Source: Microbacterium dextranolyticum
GTDB lineage: Bacteria > Actinomycetota > Actinomycetes > Actinomycetales > Microbacteriaceae
Reading direction: 5' to 3'
Assembly: GCF_016907295.1 (NCBI RefSeq)
Contig: NZ_JAFBBR010000001.1
Location: 868,001-932,000, forward strand
Length of the DNA: 64,000 nucleotides
The notes under the pieces were generated by a model. It was not told the DNA's origin. It was given only the letters and a program-made list of their open reading frames with translations, and searched no databases. A program made the position numbers and the translations under genes. Shown one piece after another: positions 53,115 through 62,274 of this stretch. Positions within the stretch are counted from its first letter, which is position 1. Each line of letters opens with the position of its first letter.

Positions 53115-55826
53115 GTGGCTGCTGTGAAGACTCCTGCGGGCAAGAAGCTCGTGATCGTCGAGTCGCCCACGAAGATGCGCTCGATCCAGGGATACCTGGG
53201 CGACGGGTACGAGGTTCTGAGCTCGGTCGGGCACATCCGCGACCTCGCCGACAAGAAGGACATCCCCGCCGAGCTGAAGAAGACCTCGGTGGGCAAGTAC
53301 TCCATCGACATCGAGAACGGCTTCACTCCTCTCTACGTGGAGAGCGAGCGCGGCAAGAAGACGGTGGCCGAGCTCAAGCGCGCGCTGAAGGGCGCCGACG
53401 AGCTCCTGCTCGCCACCGATGAAGACCGCGAAGGCGAGGCGATCGCCTGGCACCTGCTCGAGGCGCTGAAGCCCAAGGTGCCCGTCAAGCGCATGGTCTT
53501 CCACGAGATCACGAAGGATGCCATCCGCGCCGCCGTCGACAACACGCGCGAGCTCGACCTCGCCCTGGTCGATGCGCAGGAGACCCGGCGCATCCTCGAC
53601 CGGCTCTACGGCTGGGATGTCTCGGACGTGACCCGCCGCAAGGTCGGGCAGGGCACGTCCGCCGGCCGTGTGCAGTCCGCCGCCACCCGCCTCGTCGTCG
53701 ACCGCGAGCGCGAGCGCATCGCGTTCGTCTCCGCCGGCTACTGGGACGTCGAGGCGCTCGCCTCGCCCACGGGGCGTGCCGCCGCGGACGGCTTCAGCAC
53801 ACGCCTCGCGCGCCTCGACGGTGCGCCGCTGGCGCGCGGCACCGACTTCGACGACGCCGGTCAGCTCAAGAAGGCCGTCGTCGTGCTCACCGAGGCGCAG
53901 GCCCGCGAGCTGGTCGCCGCCCTCGAGGCCGCGGCCACGGCATCCGTCGTCTCGGTCGAAGCGAAGCCCGGTACCCGCAGCCCCAAGCCCCCGTTCACGA
54001 CCTCGACCCTCCAGCAGGAGGCGGGACGCAAGCTCTCGATGAGCGCCAAGCACGCCATGGGCGTCGCGCAGCGGCTCTACGAGAAGGGCTTCATCACCTA
54101 TATGCGCACCGACTCGACGGCGCTGTCGACGCAGGCCGTCACTGCGGCGCGCACGCAGGCCGTCGCGCTCTACGGCGATCGCGCCGTGCCGGCGAACCCC
54201 CGCAGCTACCGCAACAACAGCAAGAACGCGCAGGAGGCGCACGAAGCGATCCGCCCGTCGGGTGACACCTTCCGGACGCCGTCGTCGGTGGCATCCGAGC
54301 TCGACCGCGACGAACAGCGTCTGTACGACCTCATCTGGAAGCGCACCGTCGCCTCGCAGATGTCGGATGCCAAGTACGAGACCACCACGGTCACGCTCGA
54401 GGCCGACGCCGCGGGGCGCGTGGCGGCGTTCACCGCGTCGGGCACGGTGTACACGTTCAAGGGCTTCCTCGAGGCGTATGAAGAGGGCCGCGACGAGAAG
54501 CGCACCGACGATCACAAGGCCGACGATCAATCGCTCCCCGCGCTCGCGGTCGGCGATGTGCTGAACCTCCACGACATCGAGCCCAAGGGGCACGCGACGA
54601 GCCCCAAGCCCCGGTACACCGAGGCCTCGCTCGTCAAAGCGCTCGAAGAGAAGGGCATCGGGCGCCCCTCGACCTTCGCGAGCATCATCGACGTCATCAT
54701 CAACCGCGAGTACGTCACGAAGCGCGGTCAGGCGCTCGTGCCGAGCTGGCTCGCCTTCAGCGTGGTGCGTCTTCTCGAGGAGCACTTCGCCGACCTCGTC
54801 GACTACGACTTCACGGCTGCCCTCGAGGACGACCTCGATGCCATCGCGCGCGGCGAGCAGCAGCGTGTCGAATGGCTGCAGGAGTTCTACTTCGGCTCCG
54901 ACGGCCACGTCGGACTGCGGAACATCCTCGACAACCTCGGCGAGATCGACGCGCGTGAGATCAACGCGACCCGCATCGGCGACGTCGCCACGCTCCGCTT
55001 CGGTCGTTACGGCCCGTACCTCGACGTGCCGAACGAGGACGGAACGACCCGCATCGTCAACGTGCCGCGCGAGCTCGCGCCCGATGAGCTGACGCCCGAT
55101 AAGGCGCGCGAGCTCATCGACGCTCCCGTCGCGGGCGATCGCGTGCTGGGGCAGAACCCCGAGACCGGGCGAGACATCGTCGTGAAGGACGGGCGGTTCG
55201 GTCCCTACCTCGAAGAGGTGCTGCCGCCCGAGCCGGAGCCCGAGCCCGCCCCCGAACCGGTCGAGGGGGCGCCGAAGAAGCGCGTCGCCAAGAAGAAGGT
55301 CGAAGCTCCCAAGCCGCGCCGTGCGTCGCTGTTCAAGAGCATGTCTCCCGAGACGATCGACCTCGACACGGCGCTGAAGCTGTTCTCGCTGCCGCGCACG
55401 GTGGGAGTCGACCCCGAGACCGAGACGCCGATCACCGCACAGAACGGCCCGTACGGCCCCTACCTGAAGAAGGGCACCGACTCGCGGTCGCTCTCGAGCG
55501 AAGATCAGATCTTCGACATCACGCTCGATCAGGCGCTCGAGATCTACGCGCAGCCGAAGTACGCGAACCGCGCCGCGACCTCGCTCAAGGAATTCGAGGC
55601 CGACCCCGTCAGCGGCAAGCCGATCCGCATCAAGGACGGCCGCTTCGGGGCCTACGTCACCGACGGCACGACGAACGTGACGATCCCGCGCGGCCAGACC
55701 GCCGACGACATCACGTTCGAGATCGCCGTGCAGATGCTGGCGGACAAGCGTGCCAAGGGCCCGGCCCCCAAGCGCACGACGCGTCGCACCTCCACGACCG
55801 CCCGCAAGCCCGCCGCCAAGAAGTGA
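53115..55826 (+). CDS. topA: DNA topoisomerase I
   Basis: A 903-residue type IA topoisomerase that relaxes negative supercoils. It has the Toprim core (L-V-I-V-E-S-P-T-K and A-T-D-E-D-R-E-G-E-A-I-A-W-H), catalytic Tyr329 in F-I-T-Y-M-R-T-D-S, and G-R-P-S-T-F-A. In place of zinc fingers the C-terminus has several repeats of the F-G-x-Y-(L/V)-x type typical of actinobacterial TopA and a Lys/Arg/Ala tail. GTG at 53115 is chosen from GAAAGGA 6 bases upstream. Its stop overlaps the tmk start. Confidence 0.97.
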   Translation: MAAVKTPAGKKLVIVESPTKMRSIQGYLGDGYEVLSSVGHIRDLADKKDIPAELKKTSVGKYSIDIENGFTPLYVESERGKKTVAELKRALKGADELLLATDEDREGEAIAWHLLEALKPKVPVKRMVFHEITKDAIRAAVDNTRELDLALVDAQETRRILDRLYGWDVSDVTRRKVGQGTSAGRVQSAATRLVVDRERERIAFVSAGYWDVEALASPTGRAAADGFSTRLARLDGAPLARGTDFDDAGQLKKAVVVLTEAQARELVAALEAAATASVVSVEAKPGTRSPKPPFTTSTLQQEAGRKLSMSAKHAMGVAQRLYEKGFITYMRTDSTALSTQAVTAARTQAVALYGDRAVPANPRSYRNNSKNAQEAHEAIRPSGDTFRTPSSVASELDRDEQRLYDLIWKRTVASQMSDAKYETTTVTLEADAAGRVAAFTASGTVYTFKGFLEAYEEGRDEKRTDDHKADDQSLPALAVGDVLNLHDIEPKGHATSPKPRYTEASLVKALEEKGIGRPSTFASIIDVIINREYVTKRGQALVPSWLAFSVVRLLEEHFADLVDYDFTAALEDDLDAIARGEQQRVEWLQEFYFGSDGHVGLRNILDNLGEIDAREINATRIGDVATLRFGRYGPYLDVPNEDGTTRIVNVPRELAPDELTPDKARELIDAPVAGDRVLGQNPETGRDIVVKDGRFGPYLEEVLPPEPEPEPAPEPVEGAPKKRVAKKKVEAPKPRRASLFKSMSPETIDLDTALKLFSLPRTVGVDPETETPITAQNGPYGPYLKKGTDSRSLSSEDQIFDITLDQALEIYAQPKYANRAATSLKEFEADPVSGKPIRIKDGRFGAYVTDGTTNVTIPRGQTADDITFEIAVQMLADKRAKGPAPKRTTRRTSTTARKPAAKK

Positions 55827-56494
55827 CCGCGGCCGGCGTGCCGGACGCGGCACCGACCCCGGATGCCGCGCCGGCGGGTGGCCTCTGGGTCACCTTCGAG
55901 GGCGGCGACGGCACGGGCAAGACCACCCAGGCGACTCTGCTCGAGACGTGGCTGCGCGAGCAGGGGCGCTCGGTCGTGCGCACGCGCGAGCCGGGCGGGA
56001 CCGAGGTCGGGGTCCTGATCCGCGACATCGTGCTGCACCACCGCGGCGAGGTCGCCCCACGCGCCGAGGCGCTGCTGTACGCGGCGGATCGCGCCCACCA
56101 CGTGGCGACCTTCGTGCGTCCCGCGCTCGAGCGGGGCGACGTCGTCATCCAGGATCGCTACCTCGACTCGTCGGTTGCGTACCAGGGGGCGGGGCGGGTG
56201 CTGGATGCCGGCGAGATCCGCGATCTGTCCCTGTGGGCCGCGGAGGGTGCGCTGCCGGATGTCACCGTGCTGCTCGACCTCGACCCGGCATCCGCTCGTG
56301 CCCGGCTCGATGCCGCGGACAAGCCGTTCGACCGGCTCGAGGCCGAGAAGAGCGAGTTCCACGAGCGCGTGCGCGCGGCGTTCCTGCATCTTGCCGACGC
56401 CGAGCCCGCCCGCTACCTGGTGCTGGACGCCGCGCTTCCCGCCGACGAACTCGCCGCCGCGATCCGCAGCCGGGTCCTCTCGCACCTCTCCTGA
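55823..56494 (+). CDS. tmk: Thymidylate kinase
   Basis: A 223-residue kinase converting dTMP to dTDP. P-loop G-G-D-G-T-G-K-T-T is near residues 27-35, the D-R-Y motif is in V-I-Q-D-R-Y-L-D-S-S, and R-E-P-G-G-T precedes it. The GTG overlaps the topA stop by 4 bases, so topA, tmk and holB are probably coexpressed. The first 20 residues are Ala/Pro-rich and not conserved. Confidence 0.96.
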   Translation: MTAAGVPDAAPTPDAAPAGGLWVTFEGGDGTGKTTQATLLETWLREQGRSVVRTREPGGTEVGVLIRDIVLHHRGEVAPRAEALLYAADRAHHVATFVRPALERGDVVIQDRYLDSSVAYQGAGRVLDAGEIRDLSLWAAEGALPDVTVLLDLDPASARARLDAADKPFDRLEAEKSEFHERVRAAFLHLADAEPARYLVLDAALPADELAAAIRSRVLSHLS

Positions 56495-56544
56495 TCCGCG
56501 CGCCGTTCGCGTCCGGGGGAGAGGGAGGTGTCGGTGCGGGCACG

Positions 56545-56550
56545 TAGGCT
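56545..56550 (+). promoter_or_regulatory. -10 box TAGGCT for holB
   Basis: TAGGCT ends 7 bases before the ATG at 56558 and is located 50 bases after the tmk stop; it supports that start over an in-frame ORF start 30 bases upstream. Confidence 0.45.
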
Positions 56551-56557
56551 GGGGGAC

Positions 56558-57736
56558 ATGATTGCGGACGCTCCGGTCGCCGCCGGGGAGAACTCCCGGG
56601 CGGCGCTTCCGTGGGGCGAGGTCTGGGGCCAGGACGACGCGCTGGCCCAGCTCGAGGCCGCCGCGAGCGATCCTGCGCAGCTGGCCCATGCCTGGCTCAT
56701 CACAGGGCCCGCGGGCTCGGGCCGGTCCACCCTGGCATCCGCCTTCGCGGCGGCCCTCATCGCCGAGCCGGGCGACGAGGCGGCGATGCGGCAGGTGCTC
56801 GCCGGCACGCATCCCGACCTCACGGCGCTGCGCACCGAGGGCGTCATCATCTCGATCAAGGACGCCCGATCGCTGGTCGAGCGCTCCTACTTCTCGCCGT
56901 CGCTGGGTCGCTACCGCGTCATCGTGATGGAAGATGCCGACCGTATGGTCGAGCGCACCTCCAACGTGCTCCTGAAGGCTCTCGAAGAGCCACCGGAGCG
57001 AACCGTGTGGATCCTCTGCGCCCCCAGTGAGGCCGACCTGCTGCCGACGATCCGTTCGCGCGTGCGCACCCTGCGCCTGCACGAGCCGGACGTGCCCGAC
57101 GTCGCCCGGCTGATCGTGGCTCGCACCGGCGTCGACGAGGCGACCGCCGAGCAGGCCGCGCGCCTCTCGCAGCGTCACATCGGCATGGCGGTGCGTCTGG
57201 CGACCGACGCCGACGCGCGAGCGCGACGGGAAGAGACGCTGCGCGCCGTGCTCGCGGTCCGCGGCGTCGGTACCGCGGTCGAGACGGCGGCACGCATCGT
57301 GCAGCTCGCCACCGACGATGCGAAAGCGCTGACGGCGGAGCGCGACGAGGCGGAGCGCGAGTCGCTGCGGCGCACACTCGGCATCGCTCCCGGCGCCGCC
57401 GTGCCCCCCGCGGTGCGCGGACAGCTGAGCGCGCTCGACGACGACCAGAAGCGGCGCGCGACGCGCAGCCTGCGCGACGGCCTGGATCGCATTCTGACCG
57501 ATCTCGAGTCGATGTTCCGCGACACCCTCATGCTGCAGTTCGGACAGGGCGACGACCTCATCAACCGCGAGCTCGCGACCGAGATCGCGGCCCTCGCCGC
57601 CGCGTGGACGCCCCAGCGCACCCTCGTCGTGCTCGATCAGATCTCGGCGACCCGCACCAACCTCGAAGGCAATGCCGCGCCGGCGCTCGCTCTCGAGAGT
57701 CTGATGGTGACGGTCGCGAGCGGAAGGACCCCGTGA
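56558..57736 (+). CDS. holB: DNA polymerase III subunit delta'
   Basis: A 392-residue clamp-loader protein. The Walker A position reads G-P-A-G-S-G-R-S-T: the lysine is replaced by arginine, as expected for delta', which does not hydrolyse ATP. It has L-L-K-A-L-E-E-P-P and I-R-S-R-V-R, the sensor region. The four-cysteine zinc module usually found between the P-loop and the H-P-D motif is missing entirely. ATG at 56558 is placed by the promoter. The downstream hydrolase overlaps its stop. Confidence 0.92.
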   Translation: MIADAPVAAGENSRAALPWGEVWGQDDALAQLEAAASDPAQLAHAWLITGPAGSGRSTLASAFAAALIAEPGDEAAMRQVLAGTHPDLTALRTEGVIISIKDARSLVERSYFSPSLGRYRVIVMEDADRMVERTSNVLLKALEEPPERTVWILCAPSEADLLPTIRSRVRTLRLHEPDVPDVARLIVARTGVDEATAEQAARLSQRHIGMAVRLATDADARARREETLRAVLAVRGVGTAVETAARIVQLATDDAKALTAERDEAERESLRRTLGIAPGAAVPPAVRGQLSALDDDQKRRATRSLRDGLDRILTDLESMFRDTLMLQFGQGDDLINRELATEIAALAAAWTPQRTLVVLDQISATRTNLEGNAAPALALESLMVTVASGRTP

Positions 57737-59295
57737 ACGCTCTCCGACGCACCCTGACGGCCGTCGCGGCGCTCGCCGTGACGGCGACGATGCTCTCCGG
57801 ATGCCTCTACGCCGCCATCCCGCCGGAATCGGCGGCCTCTCCGGCCGCGAGCCGCGAGCCGGACGTCGACGGAGCGCCGGCCGGGTTCGAGGACCTCTAC
57901 GGGCAGCAACTGGATTGGTCGCCGTGCTCGGGCGTGGGGTCGGGCAGCTTCGACTGCACCACGGTGACCGCTCCGCTGGACTGGAACGACCCGAGCGTAG
58001 GCACGATCGATCTCGCCGTGATCCGCCGTGCCGCGACGAACGGCGACGCGATCGGGTCGCTGCTGACGAACCCGGGCGGCCCGGGCGCGAGCGGCTACGA
58101 CCTCATCGCGAAGTCGGCGTCGTACGCCGTCGGCTCGGCGCTCTCCGACGCCTACGACGTCATCGGGTTCGACCCGCGCGGCGTCGGGCGTTCGACGGCG
58201 GTGCGCTGCTTCGACGGCGCGCAGATGGACTCCTATCTGTTCGACATCCCGAGATCGATGCGCGGCACGGATGCCTGGCGCACCGAGCTCACGGGGCGCA
58301 ACAAGGCGTTCGCCGCCGCGTGCGACGCGAACTCCGGAGGCATCCTCCCGTACATCACGACCGACAACGCCGCGCGCGACATGGATCTGCTGCGCGCCGT
58401 TCTGGGTGATGCGAAGCTCAACTACCTCGGCTACTCGTACGGCACCTTCCTCGGCGCGACGTACGCGAAGCTGTTCCCCGAGCGGGTCGGTCGGCTCGTG
58501 CTCGACGGTGCGATCGACCCGTCGGTGTCGGGTCTCGACGTCGGCACCACTCAGGCGATCGGTTTCGAGTCGGCCCTGCGTGCCTACATGGCGGACTGCC
58601 TGGCGGGATCGAGCTGCCCGTTCTCCGGTACGACCGATCAGGCGATGGCAGGCCTCGCAACGCTGCTCGCGAACGTGGATGCCCGGCCCCTGAAGGCATC
58701 CGACGGGCGGCTGCTGGGTGCCGATTCGCTCATGACGGCGATCGTCGCCGCGCTCTATTCGCAGGACAGCTGGAGCTTCCTCACGAGCGCGCTGTCCGAC
58801 GCGCTGTCCGGAAAGGCCGACACCGCATTCCGACTCACCGATTTCTACTACGCGCGCGACGGCGCCGGCATGTACAGCGACAACTCCACCGAGGCCTTCC
58901 GTGCCTACAACTGCATGGACTACCCGGTCGACACGTCGCAGGCCGACAAAGATGCTGCGACCGCGCTGATCGCGCAGAAAGCTCCGACGATCGCGCCGTA
59001 CTGGGACGGCGTCGACCCGTGCGAGACGTGGCCCTACCCGCCCACGGGCGTGCGCGAGCGCATCACGGCCGACGGGGCGGCGCCGATCGTCGTGGTCGGT
59101 ACGACGAACGACCCCGCCACGCCCTACGCATGGTCGGTATCGCTGGCGCAGCAGTTGTCTTCGGGCGTCCTCGTCACTCGCGAAGGCGAGGGGCACACGG
59201 GGTACAACAAGGGCAACTCATGCGTCGACGCCGCGGTGGAGGACTATCTGCTGGACGGCACCGTGCCGCAGAACGGGTTGACCTGCTCCGAATGA
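57733..59295 (+). CDS. Secreted lipoprotein alpha/beta hydrolase (tripeptidyl-peptidase-like)
   Basis: A 520-residue lipoprotein with lipobox L-S-G-C near residue 25. The alpha/beta hydrolase fold has N-P-G-G-P-G-A-S-G (oxyanion region), nucleophile Ser235 in G-Y-S-Y-G-T, a C-terminal acid D-P-A-T-P and a His in G-E-G-H-T-G-Y. This is the family of SlpD/E-type and tripeptidyl aminopeptidase-like proteins that trim peptides outside the cell. Several cysteines suggest disulphides. The GTG overlaps the holB stop by 4 bases. Confidence 0.9.
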   Translation: MNALRRTLTAVAALAVTATMLSGCLYAAIPPESAASPAASREPDVDGAPAGFEDLYGQQLDWSPCSGVGSGSFDCTTVTAPLDWNDPSVGTIDLAVIRRAATNGDAIGSLLTNPGGPGASGYDLIAKSASYAVGSALSDAYDVIGFDPRGVGRSTAVRCFDGAQMDSYLFDIPRSMRGTDAWRTELTGRNKAFAAACDANSGGILPYITTDNAARDMDLLRAVLGDAKLNYLGYSYGTFLGATYAKLFPERVGRLVLDGAIDPSVSGLDVGTTQAIGFESALRAYMADCLAGSSCPFSGTTDQAMAGLATLLANVDARPLKASDGRLLGADSLMTAIVAALYSQDSWSFLTSALSDALSGKADTAFRLTDFYYARDGAGMYSDNSTEAFRAYNCMDYPVDTSQADKDAATALIAQKAPTIAPYWDGVDPCETWPYPPTGVRERITADGAAPIVVVGTTNDPATPYAWSVSLAQQLSSGVLVTREGEGHTGYNKGNSCVDAAVEDYLLDGTVPQNGLTCSE

Positions 59296-59395
59296 TCGGT
59301 CTCGGACGGCTGGGCTCGATCGCCCCGCCGGGAGCGCGGTGGGGCCGGCCGGGGAACCGCCGCGTGCGTCGCCCGGACGTCGAGTCGAGTCGCGG

Positions 59396-60055
59396 TCAGC
59401 GGCGCAGGACCCGGCGCGCCAGCGTGTTCCCGACGAACTGGACCGCCTGCACGATGATCACGATCACGAGCACGGCCGACCAGGTCACCCACGGGTTGAA
59501 CTGCTTGGAGCCGTAGTTGATCGCGAACTCGCCCAGGCCTCCGGCCGAGACGGCGCCGGCGATCGCCGTCATGTCGACGAGGGCGACGACGACGAACGTG
59601 TAGCCGAGGACGAGGGGACCGAGGGCCTCTCGTGGGATCAGTCGGAAGAGGATGCGCGAACGGCTGGCACCCGCGGCCCGCGCCGCCTCGATGATCCCCG
59701 GGCGCACGGTCAGCAGGTTCTGCTCCACGATGCGGCTGATCGCGAACAGAGACGCGATCGTGATCGCGAAGATCGCGAACGGCACGCCGGTGCCGGGAAC
59801 GCCGATGCCGCGGGCGATCGGCTGCAGCGCGAGCAGCAGGATGATGAAGGGGATGGGGCGGAACGTGTTGACGACGACGTTGAGGACGCCGAACACGACG
59901 CGATTCGGGAAGAGGCTTCCGGCGCGCGTCGCGTAGAGCGCCATCCCGAGGACCAGTCCGCCGATGCCGCCGAGAACGAGCGCTCCCGAGGCGACGACGA
60001 GCGTCTCGATCGTCGCCTCCCACATCACGGGGAGAAGTTGGATGAGCCTATCCAC
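59396..60055 (-). CDS. metI: Methionine ABC transporter permease
   Basis: A 219-residue membrane protein with about 5 helices and the binding-protein-dependent permease signature E-A-A-R-A-A-G-A-S-R. F-R-P-I-P-F-I-I-L and D-M-T-A-I-A-G-A-V-S-A-G-G-L-G fit the MetI family. The GTG at 60055 overlaps the metN end by 8 bases. The gap to the convergent hydrolase (59296-59395) has only a weak GCCCC/GGGGC hairpin. Confidence 0.94.
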   Translation of the reverse strand: MDRLIQLLPVMWEATIETLVVASGALVLGGIGGLVLGMALYATRAGSLFPNRVVFGVLNVVVNTFRPIPFIILLLALQPIARGIGVPGTGVPFAIFAITIASLFAISRIVEQNLLTVRPGIIEAARAAGASRSRILFRLIPREALGPLVLGYTFVVVALVDMTAIAGAVSAGGLGEFAINYGSKQFNPWVTWSAVLVIVIIVQAVQFVGNTLARRVLRR

Positions 60056-61085
60056 GGGTGTCCTCCTCGGTCAGGGATGCCATGGCTGAGGCGGCGGCGA
60101 TGGCACGCGCGACGGCATCCGCGTCGCCCGTGACGGCGAGGGTCAGGTGTCCGAAGACGCGCCCGCGAACGTCGTTGATGCCCCCGTGGATGACTTCGAC
60201 GCGCACACCGTGGGCCGCGAGGGCCGCGAAGACGTCGGCCTGGGCGGAGGTGCCTTCGCGCATGTCGAGGGTGACGATGCGGCCGGGGTGGCGTTCGCGG
60301 AGTACGGCGAGATCGTCCCCCGAGGGGACGTCGTCGATGATGCTCGACACGAAGCGGGCGGTCGCGGGCTGCTGCGGTGCGGAGAGGATGTCGAAGACGC
60401 TGCCCTCTTCGATGATGCGTCCGTGCTCCATCACGACGACACGGTCGGCGAGGGTGCGGACGACGTCCATCTCGTGCGTGATGACGAGGATCGTGATGCC
60501 GAGCTCGGCGTTCACGCGCTGCAGCAGGGCGAGGACCTCCTGCGTCGTGTCGGGATCGAGGGCGCTCGTCGCCTCGTCGGCCAGCAGGATGCGCGGGCTC
60601 GTGGCGAGCGCGCGTGCGATGCCGACGCGCTGCTTCTGGCCGCCCGAGAGCTGTTCGGGATAGCTGCGCGCCTTGCCGGCGAGGCCGACGAACTCGAGCA
60701 GCTCGGTGACCCGTGCGCGGATCTCGGCGCGGGGACGACCGGCGACTTCGAGGGGGTAGGCGACGTTGCCGGCCACGGTGCGCGAGTCGAACAGGTTGAA
60801 CTGCTGGAAGATCATGCCGATGTCACTGCGCAGGCGCCGCAGCTCGTGCTCGCCGAAGCGTGTGATGTCGCGTCCGTCGATCTCGACCGACCCCGACGTG
60901 GGCGTCTCGAGGGCGTTCACGAGGCGCAGCACCGTCGACTTGCCGGCGCCGGAGTAGCCGATGATGCCGCAGATCTCGCCCGCGGCGATCTCGAGTGTGA
61001 CGTCGTCCACGGCCACGACGGGCGGAGCGCCCTTCGAGGGCGCGGGGAAGGCTTTCGTCACGCCGCTGAGGCGGATGAGGGTCAT
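60048..61085 (-). CDS. metN: Methionine ABC transporter ATP-binding protein
   Basis: A 345-residue ATPase with Walker A G-Y-S-G-A-G-K-S-T, Q-loop F-Q-Q-F-N-L-F, signature L-S-G-G-Q-K-Q-R and Walker B I-L-L-A-D-E-A-T-S-A-L-D. The C-terminal NIL domain (about residues 265-340) binds methionine and inhibits transport when methionine is high. The ATG at 61085 has AAGGA upstream. It follows metQ after a strong hairpin. Confidence 0.96.
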   Translation of the reverse strand: MTLIRLSGVTKAFPAPSKGAPPVVAVDDVTLEIAAGEICGIIGYSGAGKSTVLRLVNALETPTSGSVEIDGRDITRFGEHELRRLRSDIGMIFQQFNLFDSRTVAGNVAYPLEVAGRPRAEIRARVTELLEFVGLAGKARSYPEQLSGGQKQRVGIARALATSPRILLADEATSALDPDTTQEVLALLQRVNAELGITILVITHEMDVVRTLADRVVVMEHGRIIEEGSVFDILSAPQQPATARFVSSIIDDVPSGDDLAVLRERHPGRIVTLDMREGTSAQADVFAALAAHGVRVEVIHGGINDVRGRVFGHLTLAVTGDADAVARAIAAASAMASLTEEDTRG

Positions 61086-61108
61086 GGCATGTGTTCCTTC
61101 GCTGACGC

Positions 61109-61146
61109 GCGGATGCGGCCCGCTCCGTGGAACGGGCCGCATCCGC
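61109..61146 (-). terminator. Intercistronic hairpin between metQ and metN
   Basis: A perfect 14-base stem (GCGGATGCGGCCCG and complement) with a 10-base loop lies just after the metQ stop. It may act as a partial terminator or 3' RNA stabiliser that raises the binding protein over the transporter. Confidence 0.7.
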
Positions 61147-61152
61147 GGATGC

Positions 61153-62052
61153 TCACTTGTGAGCGCGGATCTCGTCCTCGGTCTTGGTGAGCGAGGCGAC
61201 GAGATCGGAGACGGGCGTCGTGACGAGCACGGCGCTGCCGCCGGATGCCTTCAGCACGCCGTCCTGCACGTCCTTGGTCTGCTGGTAGATGTCGACGAGC
61301 TTCTTGTACGTCGGGTTGTCGGCGTCCTTCTTCTTCGCGGCGAAGATGTTGACGTAGGGGAACGCCGAGGCGGAGGTCGGGTCGTCCTGGGCGAGGCGCT
61401 GATCGTCGGTGAGGCCGGACTTGGCCACGAAGTCGTTGTTGACGACGGCGCCGGCGTAGTCGGGCAGCGACGAGGCGGTGAAGTCGGCGGCGACGGCCTG
61501 GACCTTGACCTTCGAGCTCGGCTCGATGTCGGCGACGGTGGAGAAGATCGAGCCGCCGTCCTTCAGCGAGATGAGGCCGGCCGACTGCAGGACGAGCAGT
61601 GCACGCGCCTGGTTGGACTCGTCGTTGGGGACGGCGACCGTCTCGCCCGACGGGATGTCGGCGGCGGTCTTGTACTTCGTGGAGTACAGGCCGAGCGGGT
61701 AGATGGCGGTAGCGCCGATGGGCTGCAGGTCATCGTTCGCGGCGACGTTGTAGGTGGCCAGGTAGATGATGTGCTGGAACTGGTTCAGGTCGAGCTCGCC
61801 CGCCGACAGAGCGGGGTTCGGCTGGTCGTACGAGTCGAAGTTCACGATGTCGACGGTGATGCCCGCCGCGGCGGCGGCCTTCGTGTACGTCTCCCAGTAG
61901 GGGTCTCCGGCGCCGACGACGCCGATGCGGACGGTGCCCGATGCGGCCCCGTCGCTCGAGGACGGGTTCGTGGTGCCTGACGCGCAGGCGCTGAACAGCA
62001 GGGCGAGGGGGACGGCCAGCGCGAGCGCAGCCAGGGTCTTCTTCTTCGACAT
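61153..62052 (-). CDS. metQ: Methionine-binding lipoprotein
   Basis: A 299-residue NlpA-family lipoprotein with signal peptide and lipobox F-S-A-C near residue 23. The body has G-V-V-G-A-G-D-P-Y-W, V-N-F-D-S-Y-D-Q-P-N-P-A-L, and V-N-N-D-F-V, the methionine-binding pattern of MetQ. AAGGAG lies 7 bases before the ATG. It is first in metQNI and is preceded by a structured leader and a -10 box. Confidence 0.95.
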   Translation of the reverse strand: MSKKKTLAALALAVPLALLFSACASGTTNPSSSDGAASGTVRIGVVGAGDPYWETYTKAAAAAGITVDIVNFDSYDQPNPALSAGELDLNQFQHIIYLATYNVAANDDLQPIGATAIYPLGLYSTKYKTAADIPSGETVAVPNDESNQARALLVLQSAGLISLKDGGSIFSTVADIEPSSKVKVQAVAADFTASSLPDYAGAVVNNDFVAKSGLTDDQRLAQDDPTSASAFPYVNIFAAKKKDADNPTYKKLVDIYQQTKDVQDGVLKASGGSAVLVTTPVSDLVASLTKTEDEIRAHK

Positions 62053-62134
62053 GTGATGCTCCTTGGTTGTGTGGGCACCGCACAGCGCAGAAGCGGATTC
62101 CTCCGGCGACCCGCGCTCGCCTCATCGCGGTGCC
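62053..62134 (-). promoter_or_regulatory. Structured 5' leader of metQNI (candidate riboswitch)
   Basis: The predicted 82-base leader opens with GGCACCGC (62134-62127), which pairs perfectly with GCGGTGCC (62081-62074) to close a domain of about 60 bases. Inside is GGCGA/TCGCC (62121-62117 with 62109-62105) whose loop has GCGGG (62114-62110) able to pair with TCCGC (62097-62093), a possible pseudoknot. The AAGGAG site follows the domain. It matches no riboswitch class I can recognise, including the SAM classes I can recall. Confidence 0.5.
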
Positions 62135-62140
62135 TCCTCG

Positions 62141-62146
62141 ACGCTA
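62141..62146 (-). promoter_or_regulatory. -10 box TAGCGT for metQNI
   Basis: TAGCGT on the minus strand places the start of transcription at about 62134, the first base of the leader stem. Confidence 0.5.
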
Positions 62147-62238
62147 CGGGGGAGGGGCGCTCGGTCCGAATCGAGGGTGTAACACGGCGACGCGGACGGA
62201 CGAGACGTGCGTGGTTCGCGGCATCCCCGTCGACCCTG

Positions 62239-62244
62239 TAGGAT
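62239..62244 (+). promoter_or_regulatory. -10 box TAGGAT for tRNA-Thr
   Basis: TAGGAT lies 30 bases before the mature 5' end, so unlike tRNA-Ser this precursor has a 5' leader of about 24 bases. Confidence 0.5.
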
Positions 62245-62274
62245 CATTCATCGTGCATGGCGCTCGCGTCGCAC

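Noticed and set aside
62053..62134. SAM-I or SAM-IV riboswitch upstream of metQ
   Set aside because: The leader is too short and lacks the conserved core motifs and multi-stem junctions of those classes; left as an unassigned structured leader.
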